Shown here piece by piece: positions 51,158-59,343 of a stretch of DNA of 64,000 nucleotides. Location of the stretch: contig JBFWUF010000012.1 in assembly GCA_050247435.1 (NCBI GenBank), positions 1 to 64,000 on the forward strand, given 5' to 3'. The first letter of the stretch is position 1; every line of letters starts with the position of its first letter. The position numbers were made by a program, and so were the translations under genes. The stretch comes from JAJVID01 sp050247435. Its GTDB lineage: Bacteria; Acidobacteriota; Blastocatellia; RBC074. The notes below the pieces were generated by a model. It saw only the letters and a list, made by a program, of their open reading frames with translations. It had not been told where the DNA came from and did no database searches.

Positions 51158-51364
51158 GCTCAGGATCGCCGGGAGGCAGTGAAAGCTCTTTGGAACGGGA
51201 GGGGATGATAGGTTGATATTGATACGAGGTCAAACTTAACCACAGTTGTAGACGTTTGTTTGACCGGCGCGGCGGCCCGCAGTAGATTACGCGAGTCGTC
51301 CGCGCACGCGTCTAAAATCACAAAAACCAATCCAAATAATCCGGCATAGAAGGAGGCCATCGAA
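51158..51364. other. Divergent intergenic region, nothing recognised
   Basis: About 200 bp separate the minus-strand membrane pair from the plus-strand BNR gene. AGAAGGAGG lies before the BNR start. I see no repeat, hairpin or clear promoter that I would call with confidence. Confidence 0.4.
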
Positions 51365-52591
51365 ATGAAGTTGTCCGCAAAGAAGAAGACCGCGTCCGCG
51401 AAAACGAAAACGGGGAAAACGAAAACGGGGAAAACGAAAACGGGGAAAACGAAAACAGACTCGGTCGCTCTGCTCGTCGCGACCAGGAAGGGAGTGTTCA
51501 TACTCAAAACCGACAACAAGCGCCGCAATTGGGAGATCGAAGGCCCGATCTTCCTGGGCCACATTGCGCATCATGTGATGCTCGATCCGCGAGACAGGCG
51601 GACGATGTTGATGGCGGCGAAGACAGGGCATCTAGGGCCGACCGTGTTCCGCTCGACAGACGCTGGGAAGAATTGGAAGGAAGCGTCGAAGCCGCCCGCG
51701 TTCGCCAAAGCTCCCGAAGGGCAGAAAGGCCGCGTGGTTGATCACGTCTTCTGGCTGACGCCGGGCCACGCGAGCGAGCCGAATGTCTGGTACGGAGGCA
51801 CATCGCCACAAGGGCTTTTCCGTTCGGAAGACGGCGGGGACACGTGGGAATCGGTTACGGGCTTCAACGATCATCCGATGCGCGAGTCGTGGACTGGCGG
51901 CGAGCAGGACGGCACGCCTGATGGGCCGAAGATGCATTCGATCATCATTGACCCGCGCGATCCGAATCATCTGTACATTGGGATGTCGAGTGGCGGCGTG
52001 TTCGAGAGTGCGGACAGAGGCGCTGACTGGAAGCCGCTAAATGCGGGATGCTTCATGGATTTTTCTCCCGATCCATATCCTGAATACGGCCAGGACCCGC
52101 ATTGCGTCAGGATGCATCCTCTCGAACCTGACATTCTCTATCAGCAGAACCATTGCGGCATTTACCGGATAGATCGCGCCGCGCAAAACGGAGACTCCCG
52201 CTGGGTTCGCATCGGCGAGAAGATGCCGAAATCGGTCGGCGACATCGGCTTCCCGATGGTCTTGCATCCGCGCGACCCCAACACCGCCTGGGTTTTCCCG
52301 ATGGACGGCACGCAGGTTTGGCCGCGCACTTCTCCCGGAGGCAAGCCGGCGGCATACGTCACTCGCAACTCCGGCAAGACATGGAAGCGGTTGGACGAAG
52401 GATTGCCGAAGGAGAATGCATGGCTCACGGTTTTCCGTCAGGCGATGACCGCCGACTCGCGCGACCCCGTCGGAATCTATTTCGGCGCGACCTGCGGCGA
52501 AATCTGGGCGAGCGCGAACGAAGGCGAGAAGTGGAACTGCATCGCCCGCCACCTGCCGCAGATTTACGCGGTCGAAGCCGCCGAGATGTAG
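51365..52591 (+). CDS. BNR/sortilin-type beta-propeller protein (WD40/YVTN/BNR)
   Basis: The 408-residue protein opens with a Lys/Thr-rich tail (residues 1-32) generated by a 15-bp minisatellite. The rest is a propeller with BNR Asp-boxes: STDAGKNWKEA, SEDGGDTWESV, SADRGADWKPL, TRNSGKTWKRL and SANEGEKWNCI. Similar proteins are annotated as exo-sialidase-like or glycosyl hydrolase, but catalytic Arg triads of sialidases are not evident. No signal peptide. A MoaD/ThiS-like gene follows, a pairing seen in many genomes without known function. Confidence 0.8.
   Translation: MKLSAKKKTASAKTKTGKTKTGKTKTGKTKTDSVALLVATRKGVFILKTDNKRRNWEIEGPIFLGHIAHHVMLDPRDRRTMLMAAKTGHLGPTVFRSTDAGKNWKEASKPPAFAKAPEGQKGRVVDHVFWLTPGHASEPNVWYGGTSPQGLFRSEDGGDTWESVTGFNDHPMRESWTGGEQDGTPDGPKMHSIIIDPRDPNHLYIGMSSGGVFESADRGADWKPLNAGCFMDFSPDPYPEYGQDPHCVRMHPLEPDILYQQNHCGIYRIDRAAQNGDSRWVRIGEKMPKSVGDIGFPMVLHPRDPNTAWVFPMDGTQVWPRTSPGGKPAAYVTRNSGKTWKRLDEGLPKENAWLTVFRQAMTADSRDPVGIYFGATCGEIWASANEGEKWNCIARHLPQIYAVEAAEM
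51401..51457 (+). repeat. 15-bp coding minisatellite
   Basis: Nearly four copies of AAAACGAAAACGGGG, in frame, encode repeated Lys-Thr-Lys-Thr-Gly. The copies are identical, which suggests recent expansion and possible length variation between strains. Confidence 0.9.
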
Positions 52592-52724
52592 CAGAAGACA
52601 GAAGACAGAAGTCAGAAGTCAGAAGTTGAGGGATCGAATGGATGGCGCGACCTTCTGACTTCTGACTTCTGACTTCTGACTTCTGTCTTCTGACTTCTGT
52701 CTTCTGTCTTCTGTCTTCTGTCTT
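52592..52724. repeat. Mirrored heptamer array (AGAAGAC/AGAAGTC)
   Basis: The left arm has about five heptamers (AGAAGAC twice, then AGAAGTC) at 52592-52626. The right arm has about ten complementary heptamers at 52652-52724. The order of the two variants is mirrored: AGAAGAC on the outside, AGAAGTC on the inside on both arms. The two arms can thus form a long stem. It lies directly between the BNR stop and the MoaD start, leaving only eight bases to the ATG. Confidence 0.9.
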
Positions 52725-52731
52725 CAAAGAT

Positions 52732-52992
52732 ATGAAAGTACACATTCCAAGCCCGTTGCTGTCTTACACGAACCAGCAGAACGATGTCGAAGTGAGTGGC
52801 TCTACCGTCGCCGAGGTGCTTGATGATTTGAATCGTCAGTTTCCGGGCATTCGCTTTCGGATGATTGACGAGCAGGATTCGATCCGCCCGCACATGAAGA
52901 TATTCGTCAATGGCGAACAGGTGTTCGGATTGGATGTCGCGCTGAAAGGGGCGGATGAGGTTTACATCCTGCAGGCGTTGAGTGGAGGTTGA
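52732..52992 (+). CDS. MoaD/ThiS-like ubiquitin-fold protein
   Basis: This 86-residue protein has the beta-grasp pattern: VHIPSPLLSYTNQQNDVEVSGSTVAEVLDDLNRQFPGIRFRM, then HMKIFVNGEQVFGLDVALKGADEVYILQALSGG with the essential C-terminal Gly-Gly. Such proteins are sulfur carriers activated by an E1-like adenylyltransferase. No MoaE, MoeB or ThiF gene is nearby. The upstream partner is the BNR protein. The ATG lacks a clean Shine-Dalgarno because the heptamer array ends just before it. Its stop overlaps the upstream edge of the DUF885 open frame. Confidence 0.9.
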   Translation: MKVHIPSPLLSYTNQQNDVEVSGSTVAEVLDDLNRQFPGIRFRMIDEQDSIRPHMKIFVNGEQVFGLDVALKGADEVYILQALSGG

Positions 52993-53018
52993 ACATTTTG
53001 CGATTGGAGATTATTCCG

Positions 53019-54809
53019 ATGAAAAAAATCAGGCCTTTTGCGATCTTCTGCGCGATTGCGGCGTTGGCGCTCTGTTTCGCCTTCGATTCGCGGACGCGAG
53101 CCGTTCAGCCGCAGTCGAAAGACGATTTGAATTTGAAAGCCCTCGTTTCGCCCGAAAGCCGTTTGCGCGGGCTGATCGAGCGCTACGTCGCCGATCGCGG
53201 GAGCCTCGCGCGGTTTTACACCGTCGAAAGCTCGCCGCTGCGCCGCGAGAAAATGCAGGGGCTTTATAAAACCTGGCTGGCGGCCCTCGGCAAGATGAGT
53301 TTCGACACGCTCCGCCACGACGAACAGGTTGATTATCTGCTCTTCAAAAATCACCTCGAACACGAACTGCGGCAATCGGAGCTTCGCGCGAAGGCGTTGA
53401 CCGAGATGTCGCCGTTCATCCCGTTCGCGCAAACGATCATTGACTTCGAGGAGTCGCGGCGGCGGTTGGAGAAGGTTGACTCGGCGAAGGTCGCGGCGCA
53501 ACTCAACGATCTGGCAAAACAGATTGACCAGCTTCGCAAGGCAGTCGAGAAGGCCGAAGCCTCGTCCGTGTTGCGCAAAAAGACCGTGGCCAACCGCGCG
53601 GTCGCGGTGACCAACAGTTTGCGCGACACATTGAAGAACTGGTTCGGCTTCCACAACGGCTACGACCCGATCTTCACGTGGTGGAACGAGCAACCGTACA
53701 AAGTCGTTGATCAGGCGCTGCAAAACTATTCGGCGTCTTTGCGCGAGAAAGTCGTCGGCGTGAAGGCGGGCGATGAAGGCGCGATCATCGGCGACCCGAT
53801 TGGCCGCGAAGCCCTGATGAGCGAGCTTGAGTACGAGATGATTCCGTACACGCCCGAAGATTTGCTGGCCATCGCTGAAAAAGAGTTCGCCTGGTGCGAA
53901 GCCGAGATGAAGAAGGCTTCGCGCGAGCTTGGCTTCGGCGACGATTGGCATAAGGCGCTCGAACACGTCAAAAATAAATACGTCGAGCCGGGCAAGCAGA
54001 CCGAAGTCGTCAAGGCGCTCGCGCTCGAAGCGATTGATTTTCTGGAAAAGAACAATCTGGTTACTATCCCTGAGCTTGCGCGCGAGACGTGGCGGATGGA
54101 GATGATGTCGCCGCAGCGTCAACTGGTCGCGCCATTCTTCCTCGGCGGCGAAACCATTCTGGTCGCATATCCGACCAACACCATGCCGCACGAAGCCAAG
54201 ATGATGAGCATGCGCGGCAACAATCCGCACTTTTCAAAAGCCACGGTTCATCACGAACTCATTCCCGGACATGGCCTGCAGCAGTTTATGACCTCGCGCT
54301 ATCGCACATATCGCGGGCTGTTCGGCACTCCATTCTGGGGTGAAGGTTGGGCGCTCTACTGGGAGTTCCTGCTCTGGGACATGAAGTTCCCGAAAGCGCC
54401 TGAAGACCGCATAGGCTTTCTCTTCTGGCGCTCGCACCGCTGCGCGCGGATCATTTTCTCGCTCGGATTCCACATGGAAAAGATGACGCCGCAGCAGTGC
54501 ATTGACCTGCTCACCCAGCGCGTGGGACACGAACTGGACAACGCCACGGCTGAAGTGCGGCGCTCGTTCGCGGGCAATTACGGGCCGTTGTATCAGTGCG
54601 CGTACATGCTCGGAGGCTTGCAGTTTTATTCGCTTCATCGTGAATTGGTTGATTCGGGCAGGATGACCAACCGCGATTTCCACGACACGATCCTGAAAGA
54701 GAACCGGGTTCCGGTCGAGATGGTTCGCGCGATCCTGACCAAACAGAAATTGACGCGGGATTACAAACCGGGGTGGAAGTTTTACGGCGCCAATCCGGCT
54801 GTGCGTTAG
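53019..54809 (+). CDS. DUF885 family metallopeptidase, exported
   Basis: The 596-residue protein starts at MKKIRPF with TTGGAGA upstream; an earlier in-frame start at 52989 lacks this. The signal peptide is about 1-22. DUF885 proteins contain a HExxxGH zinc motif; here HHELIPGHGLQ near residue 410, followed by GEGWALYWEFLLWD with the third ligand Glu. The N-terminal half is helical. The role is probably a periplasmic carboxypeptidase-like activity. It ends four bases inside the convergent nucleotidyltransferase gene. Confidence 0.85.
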   Translation: MKKIRPFAIFCAIAALALCFAFDSRTRAVQPQSKDDLNLKALVSPESRLRGLIERYVADRGSLARFYTVESSPLRREKMQGLYKTWLAALGKMSFDTLRHDEQVDYLLFKNHLEHELRQSELRAKALTEMSPFIPFAQTIIDFEESRRRLEKVDSAKVAAQLNDLAKQIDQLRKAVEKAEASSVLRKKTVANRAVAVTNSLRDTLKNWFGFHNGYDPIFTWWNEQPYKVVDQALQNYSASLREKVVGVKAGDEGAIIGDPIGREALMSELEYEMIPYTPEDLLAIAEKEFAWCEAEMKKASRELGFGDDWHKALEHVKNKYVEPGKQTEVVKALALEAIDFLEKNNLVTIPELARETWRMEMMSPQRQLVAPFFLGGETILVAYPTNTMPHEAKMMSMRGNNPHFSKATVHHELIPGHGLQQFMTSRYRTYRGLFGTPFWGEGWALYWEFLLWDMKFPKAPEDRIGFLFWRSHRCARIIFSLGFHMEKMTPQQCIDLLTQRVGHELDNATAEVRRSFAGNYGPLYQCAYMLGGLQFYSLHRELVDSGRMTNRDFHDTILKENRVPVEMVRAILTKQKLTRDYKPGWKFYGANPAVR

Positions 54810-55384
54810 CGGCGGAGGATTTTTTCCAAACCTTCTATCAGTCCCGGCATTTCGAGAACCTCGGCGAATTGGTGAACCCAGAATCTGATTCGTTCGAGGT
54901 CGAGATTTTGCTCGATGCTGAGAATGGCTTCAATGTCGGTGATGTCTTTGGGCCGATGGGCGACGGCTTTCATAATGACCAGGTCTTCGGGCGTCGCCAC
55001 TTTGAGTTTCAACGAGCCAATGTCAAGCGTGCGAGCGCGGGCGATCATTTCATTTTCAAATGGCAACGCGCCGCACGAAAGATCAACGGGAACTCCGGTT
55101 GGCTGGTGTTGAAGTAGCAACACTCGCCTCGAACGCGCAAAATCCGCCGCGTCGCTGATACGCGGGGCAAAGCCGTAAGCGACTCCGGACTCCAGGAACG
55201 ATTCCACATCGCCGGTATCGAGCCACAAAAGCGCATCTATGTCTTTCGTCGCTCGCGCGCCGGCAAGCAGCGAAACTCCGATTCCTCCAATCGTGACATA
55301 AGGCGTTTGCGTAGCCTCAAGCCACGGGAGAAGGTCTTTCAGGACGAGCGTAAATTCAACTGGAAGATCCTTTGATAGTGACAT
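54806..55384 (-). CDS. Nucleotidyltransferase-fold protein (AbiEii/DUF6036-like)
   Basis: The 192-residue protein has the minimal nucleotidyltransferase signature: VTIGGIGVSLLAGARATKDIDALLWLDTGD (GG, then TKDID), a third Asp in GVPVDLSCGALPF, and LKVATPEDLVIMKAVAHRPKDITDIEAI as the helical tail. AbiEii/MenT-type toxins and the so-called DUF6036 group share these features. The partner gene overlaps its start by 29 bases. A toxin that modifies tRNA or nucleotides is an inference. Confidence 0.75.
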   Translation of the reverse strand: MSLSKDLPVEFTLVLKDLLPWLEATQTPYVTIGGIGVSLLAGARATKDIDALLWLDTGDVESFLESGVAYGFAPRISDAADFARSRRVLLLQHQPTGVPVDLSCGALPFENEMIARARTLDIGSLKLKVATPEDLVIMKAVAHRPKDITDIEAILSIEQNLDLERIRFWVHQFAEVLEMPGLIEGLEKILRR

Positions 55385-55610
55385 AGCTGGTATTTACTCC
55401 AAGTTTCTCCCGTAGCTTCCGCCACCGCTCCCATACTATTTTTTCGTCGTCCTGTGGGAGTTGCCGCCAGCCGACCATCTCGCCAAAACGGTACAGCATA
55501 CCCAAATCTTTAAATCTCTCTTCAGGCGTCTTGCGGCGCGTCTCTTCAATAACAATCTCATTGGCTGCGGCCCACCCCTCCACAAACCGGAGCGCTTCCT
55601 CTTTGGTCAT
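55356..55610 (-). CDS. Small partner of the nucleotidyltransferase (possible antitoxin)
   Basis: The 84-residue protein starts at an ATG with an ideal AGGAGGCAAT. It is charged and helical: MTKEEALRFVEGWAAANEIV, RRKTPEERFKDLGMLYRFGEMVGW and EKIVWERWRKLREKLG. I recognise no DNA-binding domain. Its end overlaps the start of the nucleotidyltransferase gene, a layout typical of toxin-antitoxin cassettes in which the antitoxin is first. Confidence 0.65.
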   Translation of the reverse strand: MTKEEALRFVEGWAAANEIVIEETRRKTPEERFKDLGMLYRFGEMVGWRQLPQDDEKIVWERWRKLREKLGVNTSYVTIKGSSS

Positions 55611-55632
55611 ATTGCCTCCTCTCACCCGCAGC

Positions 55633-57858
55633 TTACTTGAAGTCTCTGATCAGAACAACGTTCGTTGCCCACAGCCCTCGCACGCAGGCCAGGTACTTTC
55701 CATCGCGCGACCAATCCAACCCGAAGATGCGGTCGGTTTCAAACTCGGCCATCAGTTTCGGCTCGCCGCCATCGAGCGGTTGAATCCAAATCTTCGCCGC
55801 GCCGGACGCGGGGTTTTCGGCGTAGGTCAATCCGCGTCCGTCCGGTGTCCAGCGGATGGACTGAGAATGAAGCGGTTTTGCAAAGACTTTCACCGGGCGG
55901 CCTCCATCAAACGGATAAACCGCTATTTTCCAGGGAATCGGGCCTGGGCCTTCGGCGTAAAGACAGGCGAACAATTTTCCGTCGGGCGAAACGGACGGAT
56001 GAGCCGTGAAATCTTCGGTCAACCGCTTCATCTCTCCGCCGTCAATGGAAACCCTTCCGATTGTGGGGCGGTCGGCTCCCGATCTTTCAAGGTTGGTGTA
56101 ATAGACCCAGCGGCCGTCGGGCGAGCAGTACGGATTGTCCTCGCCAGTTCCGTTGGTCAATTGAATCGCGTTGCCGCCGTCAATGTTCATGCGCCAGATG
56201 TGGCGCTCGCCTTTCAGGTCTGAGGTGAAGACGACGTGACGTCCATCGGGCGAGGCGTTCGCCCAGCCCACGTGCGCGCGCCCGGTCAGTTCTCCGGTCA
56301 GGAGTCTCGATCCGCTGCCGTCAGCCTCCATCACCGAAATTGCAGGCGAGGCGCCAGCCTCTGATTCGTAAACGATCTTCCCATCGGACGTCCAGGAGAG
56401 TTCGCCGCGATAGCCGCCAGCCGCGAGAGTGATTTGTTTTGCCCGGCCGCCATCGCCCGCCGGTATTATCCACACGTTAGAGACCTGTTTGGCCTGCAAC
56501 GCCGCGATCACGCCTGAGTTGGCCGCAAGGCTGAGGCGGTTGTAGATGTTCGCGTCGTTGGTGATCCGGCTGGCGCGACCGCTCGCATAATCAAGCAACC
56601 AGATTTGACGCGGCGAGGCCGAATTTTCCCGCGCAACCATCACCAGACCGCTCGAATCGGCGAGCCACGCCATCTGGCCTATCCACTTCCACCGCCGCGC
56701 CGAAATAGTTTTCATCGCCCAATCGCCGACGCTAACGCCGGCCACGTACATATCCGCCACTCCGTTGGGATCGCCCGCCGCGCAGGCGATCATCTTTCCG
56801 TCGGGCGACCAGGCCGGGTCGTAAAAGAGTCCGGTGTATTTGATCGAAGCGATTTCCCGCTCGTTACTTCCATCGGCGTCGGCGACCGTGAGTATCATCG
56901 CGCGGCGCGCGTCCACCGCGCGGCGCAGGGCGATTTTCGATCCGTCGGGTGAGAGCGCGACCGCCGCGTTGATGTCTTCAAACAGCCGCTTCGACGGGCC
57001 GCCGAGCACGGAGACGCGATAGACCGAACGTCTTGTGGACTCATTGGTGTCCGCGACGTAATAAACGTGTCCGCCGTCGGGCGAGAAGGTCAGCGCGTAA
57101 AAGCGATGTTCAGCCGCTGGAACAATCGCGCGGCGTGTCGAAGTCGAAAGCTGTTCGATCCAGAGCGCGCTCTGATCCGAGTTTTCGCTAGTGGCGTACG
57201 CGATGTAGGCTCCGTCGGGCGAAATAGCGGCGGTCAGGACGTTGCCGGTAGTGGTGATCGCCGTGACGGTCATATTTTTAGATATGGCATCACCTCGGTT
57301 AGCCTCGCTGATTAACCAGGCAATGCTTACCGCCGCGATCAGCAAAACGGCTGCGGAAATAATTTTTAGCGCGCGTGGAATGCGGGTTGAATTAGACGCG
57401 CTCTTGCTCACGATCAGGCTATTACCACTTTCCCCTTCAACCAGGATGGCGCCAGGCGCGGCGGTTTGCGCTGCAACATCAATATCCAATTTCACGGGCG
57501 CCGGTTCGCTTTGCGGCTTTTCTTCCTCGGACAATTCGCGCACTTCGGCGGCAAAACGGTAGCCGCGCCGAGGAACCGTTGCAATATACCCTTCGCCATC
57601 AGGCGTCTGGCCTAAAGCTTTTCTCAAAGTGTAGATGTTTTGCGCGAGGTTGCTCTCCTCGACAAATGTGTCCGGCCAGACTTTTTCCATTAACTCTTCT
57701 TTGCTGACGATGCCGCCACGTCTGTTCACCAGCGCCAGCAGGACTTCAAACGCTTTTTGAGTCAGGGGCACAATCTCACCTTCGCTCATCAGCACACGCT
57801 CGGTCACATCAATGCGGAAACGGTCGAACTCGTAAAAGCGCTTTATCTGTTGCGTCAT
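55633..57858 (-). CDS. CadC-like winged-helix regulator with PD40 propeller
   Basis: The 741-residue protein has an OmpR/PhoB-type winged helix at 1-105 (FDRFRIDVTERVLMSEGEIVPLTQKAFEVLLALVNRRGGIVSKEELMEKVWPDTFVEESNLAQNIYTLRKALG). A linker, one membrane helix (about 165-185, ALKIISAAVLLIAAVSIAWLI) and a six-bladed PD40/TolB-like propeller (about 210-741; units such as ISPDGAYIAYAT, FSPDGGHVYYV, WTSDGKIVYES) follow. This is a very common acidobacterial architecture. It is thought to sense extracytoplasmic ligands and regulate DNA from the membrane. Confidence 0.9.
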   Translation of the reverse strand: MTQQIKRFYEFDRFRIDVTERVLMSEGEIVPLTQKAFEVLLALVNRRGGIVSKEELMEKVWPDTFVEESNLAQNIYTLRKALGQTPDGEGYIATVPRRGYRFAAEVRELSEEEKPQSEPAPVKLDIDVAAQTAAPGAILVEGESGNSLIVSKSASNSTRIPRALKIISAAVLLIAAVSIAWLISEANRGDAISKNMTVTAITTTGNVLTAAISPDGAYIAYATSENSDQSALWIEQLSTSTRRAIVPAAEHRFYALTFSPDGGHVYYVADTNESTRRSVYRVSVLGGPSKRLFEDINAAVALSPDGSKIALRRAVDARRAMILTVADADGSNEREIASIKYTGLFYDPAWSPDGKMIACAAGDPNGVADMYVAGVSVGDWAMKTISARRWKWIGQMAWLADSSGLVMVARENSASPRQIWLLDYASGRASRITNDANIYNRLSLAANSGVIAALQAKQVSNVWIIPAGDGGRAKQITLAAGGYRGELSWTSDGKIVYESEAGASPAISVMEADGSGSRLLTGELTGRAHVGWANASPDGRHVVFTSDLKGERHIWRMNIDGGNAIQLTNGTGEDNPYCSPDGRWVYYTNLERSGADRPTIGRVSIDGGEMKRLTEDFTAHPSVSPDGKLFACLYAEGPGPIPWKIAVYPFDGGRPVKVFAKPLHSQSIRWTPDGRGLTYAENPASGAAKIWIQPLDGGEPKLMAEFETDRIFGLDWSRDGKYLACVRGLWATNVVLIRDFK

Positions 57859-58048
57859 AACGGATTTGAAAACTGTTTGAGAACTATTTGATGGCCCGTT
57901 TCAAGACTTCATCCGCGCGATTCAGGCATTGTCCGGCGCGTGGCGATGGAGAATTAAACCTTGCGCGCCACGTGGATTGTATCGCAAGGCCAGTGACTGA
58001 TAAACGCGGACGCCGATTCGCGCCGCGACGTGAAGGAGGGAGAAGCAA

Positions 58049-58609
58049 ATGAAACGGACGATCTCAATTCTGTTTGTGGCGTGCTTGGCGTTGAGCCAGT
58101 TCTCAATCGCCCAGGCGCGCGAGAGCCGGAAGGAGCGAAACGGAGCAGCGCGTTTGCCGCCCAATCTGATTCTGTCCGAAGAGGCGAGGCGCAGATTGGA
58201 GAAGGTCTGGCTACGCTCGCCGACTTTCAGAGATCAATGCCGGCGCGTCGCTCAATTGCCCCAGGCCGAGATCAGGTTCGACTTCGTGGTTAGAAACAGC
58301 GACGCGCATCACGCGATAACGATGGTGAGCAGGACGGAAGGGAGAATGACGATTACGATGCGCGTCTTTATCTCGGATCGTTGTGTCGAGATGATCGGGC
58401 ACGAGTTCGAGCATGTGGTGGAACAGATCGAGGGGATGAACCTGAAGGCTCTGGCGTTTGTTCCGGGAGCCGGCGTGCGCCGAAACGCCGAGGGCTTTTA
58501 CGAAACGAAGCGCGCAATAGAGGCTGGGCGCAGGGTTTTCCGCGAGTACCGCGCCGCAAAGCGGAAGGAAGATGATCAACAGGAGCCGCTGGCGGCGGTG
58601 AGGAAGTGA
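58049..58609 (+). CDS. Exported HExxH protein, possible metallopeptidase
   Basis: The 186-residue protein has a signal peptide (1-23, MKRTISILFVACLALSQFSI and up to AQA). The motif MIGHEFEHVVEQIEG (residues about 112-126) contains HExxH, the zinc signature, with ISDRCVEM before it. A third ligand cannot be assigned. A GAGGGAGAAG ribosome binding site lies close to the ATG. I do not recognise a family; the protein may be a small secreted metalloprotease. Confidence 0.7.
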   Translation: MKRTISILFVACLALSQFSIAQARESRKERNGAARLPPNLILSEEARRRLEKVWLRSPTFRDQCRRVAQLPQAEIRFDFVVRNSDAHHAITMVSRTEGRMTITMRVFISDRCVEMIGHEFEHVVEQIEGMNLKALAFVPGAGVRRNAEGFYETKRAIEAGRRVFREYRAAKRKEDDQQEPLAAVRK

Positions 58610-58614
58610 TCAAT

Positions 58615-59211
58615 ATGAATACCGATTCAGGCGCGATTTCGATCACCCAACGGCTGGCGCGCGCCAAAGTGGAAGACTTCAACGACGCGCAGGCCGAGGC
58701 TTTCGCGGAGCGAATGCTGGAAACGCTCAATGCCGCCGCGTTGTCGTTGATGATCAGCGTCGGCCATCGCACGAAATTGTTCGACGCAATGGCCAGGATT
58801 GATCCGGCGACGAGCGAGCAGATTGCGCGGGCGGCGCGTCTCGACGAACGTTACGTGCGCCAATGGCTAGGCGCGATGGCCACTGGCGGCGTCATCGAAT
58901 ATTACCCGGTGAACGAGACTTACTATTTTCCATCGGAGCACGCGGCCTCGCTGACGCGGGCCGCCGCGCCGGTCAACATCGCCTCGACCATGCAATTCAT
59001 CCCGCTGGTTGGCGCGGTGGAGGATCAGGTTGTCGAATGTTTTCTGAATGGAGGCGCGCCGCCTTTTTCGTCGCATCCGCGCTTTCAGGAGGCGCTGGCC
59101 GGAGAGAGTGATCAGAGCGTCACGCCCACGCTCTCCGCGTTTATGGATTCTATTTTGCCGCTCGTCCCTGGTTTGGCGGAGGCGATTTGTACACCGGCTG
59201 AGGGAATTTGA
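58615..59211 (+). pseudogene. Truncated first copy of a tandem SAM-methyltransferase pair
   Basis: The 198 codons match the N-terminal half of the complete protein encoded at 59344-60426 over their whole length: FNDAQAEAFAERMLETLNAAALSLMISVGHRTKLFD against KAQAFAEQMLDTLNKAAAALMVSIGHRVELFD, and RYVRQWLGAMATGGVIEYYP against RYVREWLGAMVTARIIDYDP. The copy stops at LVPGLAEAI just where motif I (DVGCGRG) should begin, so the catalytic domain is missing. What remains is the winged-helix and dimerisation part. It may be a decaying duplicate or a regulatory partner. Confidence 0.75.
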
Positions 59212-59343
59212 AGGGGCAAATCGCATGTTACCAATGGGGCTTCGCCAACTTTTTCGCGAGTAGTCCAATGGTCTTGCCTGGCGCAATACGAACTATTTTT
59301 CGCAGCACAACATTAGTCAACAAATTTTCAGAAGGAGAAGGAA

